DNA of 64,000 nt from Hypholoma sublateritium FD-334 SS-4 (lineage: Eukaryota > Basidiomycota > Agaricomycetes > Agaricales > Strophariaceae): contig KN817518.1 of NCBI GenBank assembly GCA_000827495.1, positions 1,390,405 to 1,454,404 of the forward strand, read 5' to 3'. Each line of letters opens with the position of its first letter. Position 1 is the first letter of the stretch. A program made the position numbers and the translations under genes. This document shows positions 21,910 through 32,346 of this stretch, one piece after another. The notes below the pieces were generated by a model that was not told where the DNA came from, did not search any database, and saw only the letters and a list, made by a program, of their open reading frames with translations.

Positions 21910-21916
21910 TATAAGA
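21910..21916 (+). promoter_or_regulatory. TATA-like box of MET6
   Basis: TATAAGA sits 78 bases before the MET6 start, followed by a C-rich leader with the run CCCCCACCTCCCATTCCTCC. Confidence 0.45.
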
Positions 21917-21987
21917 GTGCGATCCCTCAAAAATTATTTCCCCCACCTCCCATTCCTCCCCACATTTCATCCCTCCGCATATTGACC

Positions 21988-24607
21988 ATGGTTTTGTCCA
22001 GTGTTCTCGGTTTCCCTCGCATTGGTACGTTTTTAACACTCCTCGTTCATCTCTTATCTTATCGTGTTTCCAACTTTCCAAGGTGCCAACCGTGAGGTCA
22101 AAAAGGCCGTCGAGGCTTACTGGGCTGGAAAGATCTCCGCAGACGATCTCACCAAGGCTGCTGCTGAGGTCAAGAAGACCAGCTGGACAAGCGTCAAGGC
22201 TCAGGGCGTTGACTTCGTCCCCAGGTTAGCCATCTGATCGAATCCGATAAACCCGCAAGATCGCTGATCCCATCCCAGCGGCGAATTCTCTCTCTACGAT
22301 CACGTCCTTGATCACTCCGCTGCTTTCAACGTCATCCCCAAGCGCTATGTTGGCCTCGGATTGTCGCCCCTTGATGTTTACTTCGCCATGGGTCGTGGTC
22401 GCCAGGCTGATGGTGTCGATGTACCTGCCTCTGAGATGAAGAAATGGTATGAGACACGTCTCACTAAACCCGACTAAACTGAATCGCTTTCTCTCAGGTT
22501 CGACTCCAATTACCACTTTGTCGTACCCGAGTTCTCTGATGAGACCGACTTCAAGTTGAACTTCAACAAGGCCGCTGAAGAATACAAGGAGGCTCTCGCT
22601 GCCGGTGTTACCACTCGCCCAGTCGTCCTCGGTCCCATCTCCTTCCTCGTGCTCGGAAAGGCCAGCAAGGATGCCAAGCCCGGGTTCCAGCCCATTAGCT
22701 TACTCCCCAAGCTTATCCCCGTCTACGAGACCCTCCTCGCTGACCTGAAGGCTGCCGGCGCCGAGTGGGTCCAAGTCGATGAGCCCGTCCTCGTCCTGGA
22801 CAAGGCTGAGACTCTCGAGTCGCAGTATGTCGCTGCCTACACCGCCCTGGCTAAGGTCGCACCCAAAATCCTCCTCACTACCTACTTCTCTCGTCTTGGC
22901 TCTAACTTGAGCTTCGTCGCCAAGCTCCCCGTTGCCGGACTGCACATTGATCTCGACCGTGCTCCCGAGCAGCTCGATGACGTCATTGCCGCCATCAAGT
23001 CTACCAACATCGTTCTCTCTCTTGGTGTCGTTTCCGGCCGTAACATTTGGAAGACTGACTTCGCCGTTGCCATCAAGAACGGACAAAAAGCCATCGACGC
23101 TCTTGGTCAAGACCGTGTTATTGTCGGGACCTCGTCTTCCCTCCTTCACACTCCGGTCACCCTTGCTTCCGAGAAGAAGTTGACCGCCGATCAGCTCGAT
23201 TGGTTCTCCTTCGCTCTTGAGAAGGCTGGTGAAGTCGCCACCATCGCTGCTGTTCTGTCCGGCTCGCAAGACGCAGCAGTCGCTGCCGCGCTCGAGGCCA
23301 ACAAAGTCTCTATCGCGAAGCGACGGGCCTTCGAGAGCAACTCCGATGACAGCGTCCGCAAGCGCGTCGCTGCTATCACCCCCGCCCAGATCGAGCGTAA
23401 GAGTCCCTTCACCGTCCGCAAGGAGATCCAGGCCAAGCACCTCAACCTGCCCAAGTTCCCCACCACCACCATCGGCTCTTTCCCAGTATGTCTTGAAACT
23501 CTGATTTTTGATTTCCCCGCTAACAATTTACACAGCAAACCAAAGAGATCCGACAAGCTCGTGCTAAGCTCGGAAAGGGCGAGATCACTGAAGAGCAATA
23601 TGAGGAGTTCATCAAGAAGGAGGTTGAGACCGTTGTCCGCTTCCAGGAGAAGATCGGTTTGGACCTTTTGGTTCATGGAGAGCCTGAGCGTAACGACATG
23701 GTTCAATACTTCGGAGAGCAACTCCAAGGCTTTGTCTTCACCCAGAATGCATGGGTTCAGAGCTACGGTTCCCGTTACGTCCGACCCCCCATCATTGTCT
23801 CCGACGTCAGCCGCCCCCACCCCATGACTGTCAAGTGGAGTTCTTACGCTCAGAGTTTGACCACCAAGCCCATGAAGGGTATGCTTACCGGACCTGTCAC
23901 CATCCTGAACTGGTCTTTCCCCCGTGCCGATGTCTCCAGGGAGTTGCAATCCAAGCAACTTGCCCTTGCCCTCCGCGACGAGGTCATCGATCTTGAGAAG
24001 GCTGGAATCAGCGCCATCCAGGTCGACGAGCCTGCTATTCGTGAAGGAGTGCGTTCTTTTTTCAAAAACGATTGTAGTCTACCTTTTTCTAATCACTCCT
24101 TTTAGTTACCCCTTCGCCGCTCTGACTGGGATGCCTACCTCAAGTGGGCCGTCGACTCCTTCAAGCTCTCCACAGCAGGTGTCAGCGATCAGCTCCAAAC
24201 TCACTCGCATTTCTGCTACTCCGACTTCGACGACATCTTCCCCTCCATCCAGCGTCTCGATGCTGATGTCATCTCCATCGAGGCATCTAAGAGCGACATG
24301 AAGCTCCTCGAGACCTTCAAGCAATACGGATACTCCAACCAGATCGGTCCAGGTGTCTACGATATCCACTCTCCTCGTGTCCCTGGATCCCAGGAGATCA
24401 AGGATCGCCTCAAGTCAATGCTCGACATCCTCCCCGACTCCCTTCTTTTCGTTAACCCCGTTCGTACATTCTTGATGGCTTATTCAGAAATGATCTAATT
24501 ATCATGTTTAGGACTGTGGTCTCAAGACCCGTGGCTGGAAGGAGACTGAGGCCTCGCTCGTCAACCTTGTTGATGGCGCCAAGTGGGCTCGCGAGAACTA
24601 CGCCTAA
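21988..24607 (+). CDS. MET6: Cobalamin-independent methionine synthase
   Basis: Transfers a methyl group from methyltetrahydrofolate to homocysteine in the cytosol. Seven exons (21988-22024, 22083-22224, 22279-22446, 22498-23485, 23536-24048, 24106-24459, 24512-24607) give 765 residues, the usual length. The start [20 protein letters not shown] is standard. The N-terminal MetE domain is followed by the linker [19 protein letters not shown] and the catalytic domain with [34 protein letters not shown] and [20 protein letters not shown]. Zinc ligands His and Cys lie in [11 protein letters not shown] and the last Cys in [11 protein letters not shown], joined across the final intron. Codon use is strongly biased to C-ending codons, as in highly expressed genes. 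Confidence 0.97.
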
Positions 24608-25005
24608 TTGATCTCTATCTTCCGCTTCAACAGCGTTCGCGATCTGGTTAAATTATGGCATCTGGTATCTCAATCAGACTGCCTTGACCGTTCCGTGCTT
24701 GTGGCGATATTATTCAATTGACGGCCGTGGTCGTTACCCAAAAAAGAAGGGGTAGGATGCTGCGTTATGGCCCGCGAAGTGCTTCATTGGGAGGCAGGTT
24801 ACTTTGCGTGTTTTGTATCTGTAGCATTTGGATTTCAACAATCCTCATCATCATCTGTATTACAATTACATACTGTTTGCGCGATCGTCGTGCGCTTCTC
24901 AATTCAAAAGTGGATTTTGGAGCATCATTCACATATTGTGTCTTCTCATGATAAAAGTTGCGATGATGTCTGTTCTCACGTTTGGTATCTAATATTGCCA
25001 CAACC
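24608..25005. other. Intergenic between MET6 and the Fic gene
   Basis: No gene seen; T-rich 3' region of MET6 and a short upstream region of the Fic gene. Confidence 0.5.
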
Positions 25006-26673
25006 ATGACCACCGAGGTCTATGAAACAGAGGCACTACGAGTAGGTCGTTTGTGTGCGTTAGTCTAAAAAATAACCGTCAATTACGCACAGACAATACC
25101 TAAAATTATCTCTCTCGAAGACCATGAAAGGCTTATAAATCTGGATGCACTGGAACCAGCATCATCAATTATTTTTTACGAAGAGCTTATGGATCGATAT
25201 CCTAGGGAGTCGCACCCGTTCTTCTTGGTAAGAAAGGCGAGCCTACTGGTGTCGCTGGGAGGAGGTGCGATTGCTGTCAATCTATACATGACGGTGGGTG
25301 ACGTCTACCGTTCTCTTTGTGTTTTTGCACCATCCAATATCAACCAAACTAGGCCCAGAATATACTTGCCGACTCGGAGATTATCGATAAAGGGTTGGAC
25401 AGTAACCTGGAATTGCTGTCTGCGCAGGTATCAGATGAAGCCAACGAAACTCTGAAGAAGTCGAAAGAATGTAAACGCATCTCGTTCCAATCCTGCTCTC
25501 TCGTGTACCCTAAATCTCCGTCATCTGCTAGCGTTTCGCTACTATCAGAATTGGAAGCCGACCAAACAGCACATCTTCCCTACCTACTTGCCGCAGCTTC
25601 CGTTCGGGGCGCAAGACCTGAAAGCCTGTTGGCAGGCGTTGACCCAGGAGGGCTCACCTTTCTTTGAGGCCTATCTGACTAAAGTCGCCATCGAGACTAA
25701 CCATGTCGAGGGTACCTTTCTGCTCGACGACAAGGTGTGTTCTCTATCTACGAGCTGTATGCTTCTGAAGGGCCGTTATTGCACAGTCAACGCAGGATCT
25801 GATAAGGCGCGGTATTTCTGGCGGAGAGGTAACATGCCTCCCACAAAGCGCAATATCGGACCCAGCCCAGATTAGAAGTATCTTGAACGATACATTGGCG
25901 GTATGTTTATTGAATTCGGACAGTGCGCGCAGTGCTTCTGACGACTCGCATTGTTACCTACGAATCAGGCATACCAGATGCTCACACCTCTGCTTTCTAA
26001 CTCTGCGGTCCTCGACAAGCCCGTCGTCTGCAGCATCCATGAAACCCTCATGAAGACTTGCCGATTTACAGATAACCAATATATCGCCGCTGGTAGCACG
26101 CGCTCGCAGACAAAGAAGACTGTGGCCATGTCGCCTGGAACGTACACAATACAAACGTGCCCCTTCCCGGAGGTGGATGCAGAGCTGGAGTACATCTGCA
26201 GGATGGCGAAGGTAAGAGTAGCTAAGTACTTCACTATCGTGATTTTTCTTGATGCCCTCCAGCAATGGATAAGGAACTGGAGGAATCCGTTTGCATCTGC
26301 CTGCTGGACCCATCAAATTCTTGTCAGCTGCCATCCTTTTGATGTATGTTTTTCCCTACACTCCTTTCACTTTTAACTAAGGTTGCAATATCCGCTTTTC
26401 AGGATGGAAACGGCCGGCTGGCGCGCATAATCACGTCTATCCCTCTCATGCAGCATGGGTTTCCCCCTATGTCCGTCACCTTCAATCAACGCTCGGACTA
26501 TTATTCGGGAATCAGGCAGGTCAGTAGACAACCCACTTTCAATTAGATGCGTGTTCGCACTCATTTCAATCGTTCTACAGGGACATGAAGGGGACTACGC
26601 CGCAATGGTGGAATGTATTGTGTTTGGCATGCGGGAGTCTCTCGAAGTGATACGATCCATCTTTATAAATTAG
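25006..26673 (+). CDS. Fic-domain protein (predicted AMPylase, class II)
   Basis: Nine exons (25006-25041, 25093-25293, 25353-25470, 25532-25734, 25787-25900, 25969-26211, 26263-26343, 26403-26519, 26581-26673) give 401 residues with all phases consistent. The catalytic Fic motif HPFDDGNGRLAR is complete at residues 329-340 and is split by an intron after HPFD. Upstream, TNHVEG at residues 174-179 fits the inhibitory (S/T)xxxE(G/N) motif, whose Glu blocks ATP in class II Fic proteins. The region SAVLDKPVVCSIHETLM agrees with the helix before the Fic core. Fic enzymes usually transfer AMP from ATP to Ser, Thr or Tyr of a target; the target here is unknown. No signal peptide or membrane segment is seen, so it is likely cytosolic or nuclear, unlike the ER enzyme FICD. 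Confidence 0.85.
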
Positions 26674-27320
26674 CTTGAACAATTTCTTACACATAATCTG
26701 CGGTATTTACAAGTCACAGGGTTAATCGGACATATTTGATAGCGTGTCATGTCGTACTATCCAATTATGCAATTCGAAGGGTCGTCTAGACTCAGTAGAT
26801 TCAGCGTGGTCAAATAATTGATTGTGCATGAGTTGCACACAATCAAAAGAATCTACATTTAGTGGGAATGCATATAGATACATAAGATATATACTTATAA
26901 AAAGAGTCCGAGCAATAAATATGGGCGTTATAGCTGTCCGTTAGAAATACAGTGTCCAAAGCTCTATGTTCAAATCTAGGCCAACCACAAGGCCGAAATA
27001 GGGAGGTGTGGAATCCACGTCCACTTTTTGTTGTCCCGTAGAGCTGTCTGAGCTGTAGATTGCACACCTAAAAGGTGTCCCTGGTAAGAGCTAAATGCCG
27101 GTAATGGGAACTTTCACGAGAAGCACTACAGCTGAAAGGGGAGGAATAGTGAAGCGCACGACTCGAAAGTCGGCGCGGCGTGATGTAGGGAAGCCTGCAC
27201 AGAGACGCGGTCAAACCTACGTCTCCTGAGCCCCGGGTCCGCAAAATGCTACAGCGCATACTGATGGCGCATATTTTGGAGACATCATCATTGGCGTGCA
27301 AGCCGTAGAAAGGGTGTCGC
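26674..27320. other. Intergenic, no gene seen
   Basis: A/T-rich on the left, balanced on the right. Minus-strand frames of 74 and 117 codons show no protein-like pattern. Confidence 0.5.
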
Positions 27321-27596
27321 TCAGAGAGCGCCAAACCACTTTTTGAACGAAGACTTCGACTTGGTAGACGAAGCTGTGGAAGAGGTCGACTTGACAGATG
27401 CAATAGAGTTGATGGATCCATGTGAGGCTCTCCGGTTAGAGGGGCGCAGGATCAATCCCAGCTCCGCGTACATGTCGTGGGTTTCGCGGGAAGCGGTGGC
27501 AGTGGAAGGGATGAAGAGGTTGAATGATGGCGTAGCAGAGACAGTGGTTGGGAAGAAAGAATGAGAATTCGAGCGAGAAGACGCAGAGTATGACAT
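27321..27596 (-). CDS. Small Ser/Thr-rich hypothetical protein
   Basis: A single-exon frame of 91 residues from the ATG at 27596. It begins MSYSASSRSNSHSFFP, continues with a mixed segment around THDMYAELGLILRPSNRRAS, and ends in a Ser/Lys-rich tail SSFKKWFGAL. The tail with aromatic residues after a basic run is not what random sequence would give often. No domain, signal peptide or membrane segment is recognised; an upstream in-frame extension to 27659 would add a hydrophobic leader (MLLLCRHLRIFLLGLIILPA), which could make it a secreted or membrane protein. The opposite strand carries an acidic frame over the same bases, so the strand is not certain. Confidence 0.4.
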   Translation of the reverse strand: MSYSASSRSNSHSFFPTTVSATPSFNLFIPSTATASRETHDMYAELGLILRPSNRRASHGSINSIASVKSTSSTASSTKSKSSFKKWFGAL

Positions 27597-28063
27597 CGGG
27601 GCTGGTAGAATGATGAGGCCTAGTAGGAATATTCTGAGATGTCGACACAGAAGGAGCAACTAATCAAAGTGCTTTCAGTGCGGAGAAAAGTGAAGTGAAG
27701 TGGTTGAGATCGAGATAGTTGTGGTGAGCAGCCGGTAGAGGAGATGCTGGGGAAAAACGTTGGTAGACGACGGCTTTTGAACCCTCAGGACAATGCTCGA
27801 CTGAACAGACAATCCGCGTAGCATTCATTGACTGCTCATACGAATTCCCTCGAAAGGAAATTGCTTGTGGAGTTGTCACCCAAATACCGTTGCCAAGGAA
27901 ACACACTCGATTGTCTCTTGTTTGCACATCGAATTTCCTAATTTGTAAATTCGTTCTATTTGGCTGTAGTATGATGTACAAATAGACACTCCCATCGTCG
28001 AACCCCAAAGTCAAACTTGAGTCAAACCAAAGTTTGACCAAAGTTGAGCCCAAGTTGAATCGC
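27597..28063. other. 3' flank of the photolyase gene
   Basis: A minus-strand frame of 136 codons begins here with GTG, overlapping the photolyase stop, but lacks an early ATG. I read it as untranslated sequence. The photolyase end is flanked by a TCAA/AAGTTGA-rich patch at about 28006-28058. Confidence 0.45.
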
Positions 28064-30494
28064 TCATTCCTCACCGGGATTTTTGTACCGTCGCAATGCC
28101 CTTTCTCGTGCTACATGGTGGTCGATAATGGGACGTGGGTAACCAAGTTCGTCCGCAAGAGTAGCCGGTGGGTTATGTAAATCTTCAATTAGGCGAATTT
28201 GGTTCTAGTAAGTACTTATCTTGAACCATCGAGGAAGAACAATGGACCGACCTGTACCATGGAGCTTCCTCAACTCAGGTATCCAGTTTCTGATAAAATT
28301 TCCCGTCGGGTCTGCCTACATATCGACAACATATCGACGTTGTCAACCATAATGTTCCCTATCATTCGAATTTCGAAGCGGACACACCTTCAAGCTCTGC
28401 GTGTAAGGATTGAATATCCGGAAATATGGGCACGGGTCTACTCCGGTGCTCGCACACCATTGCCACCCGCCATTATTAGAGGAAAGATCACCATCAATCA
28501 ACTTCTCCATGAAATACTATGCATGGTAATCATGCTTGTTAGCAATCAAACACCAAGTATAGCAGAAAGAGCCATACCCGCTCGCCGACCCTCCAATCAA
28601 TCATGAGATCTTTGGTGAGATACATCGCGGTTATCATGCGCGCACGGTTGTGGACCCATCCCATCTCATTGATGCAGCGCATGGTTGCGTCCACGATTGG
28701 AACTCCAGTCATACCAACTTTCCACTTCTTGAGCATATCGCCATCGTCTTCGTCATTACCAGCCCTTCCAACACCAGATTCTTGAGGAACTTGATGATTC
28801 TCCCATACTACAGCAGAGAACTTTTCGAGGTACGGACGTCCCATAGAAACGCGAGGAAAAGCGGCGAGAATGTTGGTGTAGAAATCACGCCAGGCGAGTT
28901 CCTGTAGCCATCGTCCAATGCCGGATGTCTTGTCACCTTCAATTTTTTTCGCTTCCGCGAGCATGGTTGCTCTGACGCATGCTCTGATTGAGATCACTCC
29001 CGAGGTCAAATATGCACTGAAAAGTGGTTTAGACCTTGGAGATTACAACACCGAGCTGCAGTTTAACGCACCTAAGGCGACTTGTGGTATCACTGTCTAT
29101 CCTATCTCTCTCTTTACCGTATTCCGCGACGCGATTATTGTTCGGACTATCTTCAGAACCAGACGAGACAGGGTTGACTGCACCCAATTGCGAGGTACGC
29201 GATTTGGTGTTAAGGAATCGCTGTAGAATCTAATTTCAATTGTCAGAAATGTTCGACAGAACCTAGGGAAAATGCGACGAACTTTGGCAGCAGCTTCCTC
29301 TCCTTCAGGCCAAACCTCTTTCATCTTGTTCGCGTCATCTTCCTGCAGACCAACATCTGCTGCAGGGATCGATGTATCGAAGAGAGGCGAAAATACATCG
29401 GACGTTCTTATGGAGGATGAATTGCCTGTTGGATTCGCACAATCTTCAAGGTGATATGATATGTTAGAGTTGACCGTAGCAAGCCAATTTCGCTGATAAG
29501 GCGAATAAACCTAGCACAAACGTTCAGACGAGCTGATTTCTTTTCAATGCACACTGACGCACCGCATAGGCATGACCTTGCTTGGTGACTAATTTTCCTG
29601 GCTCCACGATACATTTATCGTGCTCGAAATTGGCCCTATATCCCTTGGACAAGCCTAATTTCAACGTCTCGATGTCACGCCTCAATTCGTCTACCTCGTA
29701 TTCGATGTTGGCGAAAAGATTGCGAGCTTCATACTTTTCGCAAAAGTCTATAATAGATGTTGGGATGTCTTTCCTGCGTTTCTGGACGGCAACGTAGAGT
29801 GGTATGTGAAGTTCGGATAAAGATTTCTGTACGCATTCGTTAGTGGTCAAATTCCGGTTAGCAAAATAGTTCGTACCTTCAAAGAATGTAGGTTACGAAA
29901 CACGAAGTCGATCTTCCTAGCTCCTATATCATGGGCGACGAAATCTTGAGGGCTAATAATAAACAGAGCAAGAAGTGGGATGCCATCTTGCTGTGCTTGT
30001 TTGGAAGCCCGACTCAGTGCTTTATTGTCGGTTACTGGAAGTAATTGGTTCATTGGTTAGTTTAGTGTCAGTAGAAAAGACTGTTGGACCACACTTCGCA
30101 GGTCGCTCATCCGCATCCAGAAAACGACACATTTCCCTATGACAGATTTCTTGGTGTTTCGGAACATAAGTTCTGTCAGTTGCGAAAGGGGTGTGTTGGT
30201 ATCAACAACAGCGGCAGCCTCTTTCGTCGCAATCTTGATAGGAGAAAAGGCTTTGGACAAACGTGAACGCTTGTGAGGACCGTTAGGTGCCTCTGGGGGA
30301 AGTTCGCGTTTCGACATTGGAGATTTAGATGTGTTGTAGAAATACTTTCTGAGAGGCAGTTTGCGCAGATAGTGGAGGTTTGGAATAAAATTCATAGAAA
30401 GAGAGAGGCATGTCAACGACCTGTATTTGTCTGACTCACATGACAAAGTCGGTCGATGAGGGGGAAAGATCGGAAAGGAGAATGTGCGAGGCAA
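28064..30494 (-). CDS. PHR1: Class I CPD DNA photolyase
   Basis: Light-driven repair enzyme that splits UV pyrimidine dimers with FADH. About eight exons. The N-terminal extension has basic runs ([18 protein letters not shown]) that may direct it to nucleus or mitochondrion. The antenna-binding Rossmann domain begins [18 protein letters not shown] and continues with [18 protein letters not shown]. The FAD-binding domain has [76 protein letters not shown] and [20 protein letters not shown], all hallmark segments. It ends [13 protein letters not shown]. Three in-frame starts are possible, at 30494, 30395 ([20 protein letters not shown], mitochondrial-like) and 30317; alternative starts could give dual targeting. 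Its first ATG lies 36 bases after the DOM34 stop on the same strand. Confidence 0.93.
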
Positions 30495-30530
30495 GGTTTG
30501 ATCTTATTCGGGTAACTCTAAGCAATGACA

Positions 30531-32114
30531 TCATTCGTCTTCTGGGTCTTCTAATTGCTTTTGGCGCACTTCTTCTTCTCGTTCTTCTCGCTCAACAACC
30601 TCGATATCAAGCGGGAATGTGAGTATGGCAGCGACACCGGTTAACTGGTTGAGCTCTTTGTATACGTTTAGAACAGCCTATGACGTAGTAAAAACCTGCT
30701 TACGCTGTCCCGATTCGTGCATGCTTGAAAATATAACTACTTCGGCACCCTTATGCTGCACGGCTTCAACCATCGAAACATATCCCTTTCTTGTGGCAGG
30801 GTCGCTCGACCTGTAAAATTATTCAGTAACACAGCAACGAATGTCCAGTACACGGTCTTGTACCTGAAAAGATCGTCCGATATAAGCAAAGTCCCTATAG
30901 CACCCCGGTCTGCTGCGAGACGGACGTGATCTGGACCGTACCAAGCGCGCATCTCATCGCTGCCTAGCATTTTGAAGAACCTGCAAGTAATCTGATGAAC
31001 ATGATGTTAATTTCACAGAAAGTCCACTCAACTTGTCAAGAGTTATTCCCTCCCTGGCATACTTAGTTTCTTTCAACCGATTTGCAACCTAAAAAGGGAG
31101 GGGAGGTTCAACCAAGATATTTACAAGACAGGATTAGAGACGAACCTCTGGACTTTTCAGCACTTCCACCAAGCTATGAACATGTGCGCTGGATATGTGC
31201 ACTTTCATGCCCTTTTCCTTCATTGCCTTGTGCAAAGTTTTGTCGCCACGGTTCAGGGCCTGATTTACTATGTACTCGTAAACAGAGTCTCGAACCCATC
31301 CTGGGCTGGCAATAATGATAGCTTTGAGAGAAACACTGGCGTAGGGGATGTGTCTGAGGAAAGCTTCAAACACAGTGGAGTAGAACTTTTCCATGCCCTT
31401 GTCGTGTTGTGAGGCACCAGTCGACGAGGATTTTCGAGGAATGGGGACGGTTAATCGATGGGTGACCAGTGTCATATGCTGTGAGAGCAAGCAAAATGCA
31501 GCAACACCTTCACCACAGACCACTGCGCCGACCTCGGCGCCTCGTCCAGGTATGGTAGACTCTTCGACGCGCCCCAAGGCAATACTGTCCCAGCCATCCT
31601 GTTTCTCGATTCGAACATCGCGGAAGGCTTCTATGTCCAGGGTGTGATAAGCACCCAGCTTGACATGCACATTTTCAGAGGTGACAGGGCCGATTATGTG
31701 AAGGACAGCACTTGGAGAGCTTTCGTCCTGGTCGCCGCCGTTGCTCCCTTCCTGATTGGCAGGAGTTCCAGCCGGTGCAAAGACAACCTTCTTGGCTTGA
31801 ACAGTAAGATTGAGTCGAACTCTATGGGAGTCGGTCGACCCGGTAGCAGATGTACTTGTGATACGCCTGTATGAGGGGAGTATTAACACGGATAGTTTGG
31901 ATACACTGTGATAAACTGTACCGAACAGCAGGGGCACGGACGAGATCGCCTTCTTGAATCAGGTTGTAAAGATGCCACATATCTTCATCATCTTCAGGAC
32001 GTATGGTAACATGCCCCTAGATAACCTGTTAGGGTTCAACTATACGATCATCGACGGTAAGAGAGAAGAACTAACCGCTCCATGTTTATCAACGAACTTA
32101 TTGACCAACTTCAT
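30531..32114 (-). CDS. DOM34: Ribosome rescue factor Dom34/Pelota
   Basis: eRF1-like protein that, with Hbs1, recognises stalled ribosomes (no-go and nonstop decay). Six or so exons. The start is [13 protein letters not shown], then [20 protein letters not shown] and [20 protein letters not shown] of the Sm-like N-terminal domain, [18 protein letters not shown], and [11 protein letters not shown]. The central domain has [20 protein letters not shown], and lacks the GGQ peptide-release motif as expected. The C-terminal domain has [57 protein letters not shown] and [15 protein letters not shown], ending in an acidic tail LEDPEDE. It shares a 232-base upstream region with PLP1. Confidence 0.95.
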
Positions 32115-32346
32115 ATAAAAGTTTGGTAGATGATCGAAAGGTTGGATATATTATGTGAATGAGCAACAAGACGATGCTATGTAGTAGTGGAGAGAAAGCA
32201 AGAGGAGCCATCCTGATTTCAGGGTCACTTACTTCGTGCAAGTGCAATCAGTCTCTTGATTTCGATCACCGTGACTTGCCAATCGCGGCGCCTCCCGTCA
32301 CCGATACCAACTCTTCATCGTCTGCAAAAAGCACTTCAACTATAGG

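Larger units (their letters stand above)
21227..21987. other. Intergenic: kinase tail and MET6 promoter
   Basis: No gene seen. The first 300 bases are T-rich, likely the 3' region of the kinase gene. The last 100 bases hold a CACGTG element and a TATA-like box before MET6. Confidence 0.55.

Noticed and set aside
22700..23958. Two minus-strand frames of about 250 codons
   Set aside because: They lie antisense to the large MET6 exons, whose C-ending codon bias keeps the other strand open.
26968..26976. GTTCAAATC word resembling a tRNA B box
   Set aside because: The flanks do not pair as tRNA stems and no A box is seen.
27343..27564. Acidic plus-strand frame over the small Ser-rich gene
   Set aside because: Glu/Asp/Val richness is what an antisense reading of Ser/Thr codons gives; no ATG context or promoter supports it.
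27664..28074. 136-codon minus-strand frame after the photolyase
   Set aside because: It starts with GTG and overlaps the photolyase stop, with no early ATG. It looks somewhat protein-like, so I keep some doubt, but no family or splice join supports it.
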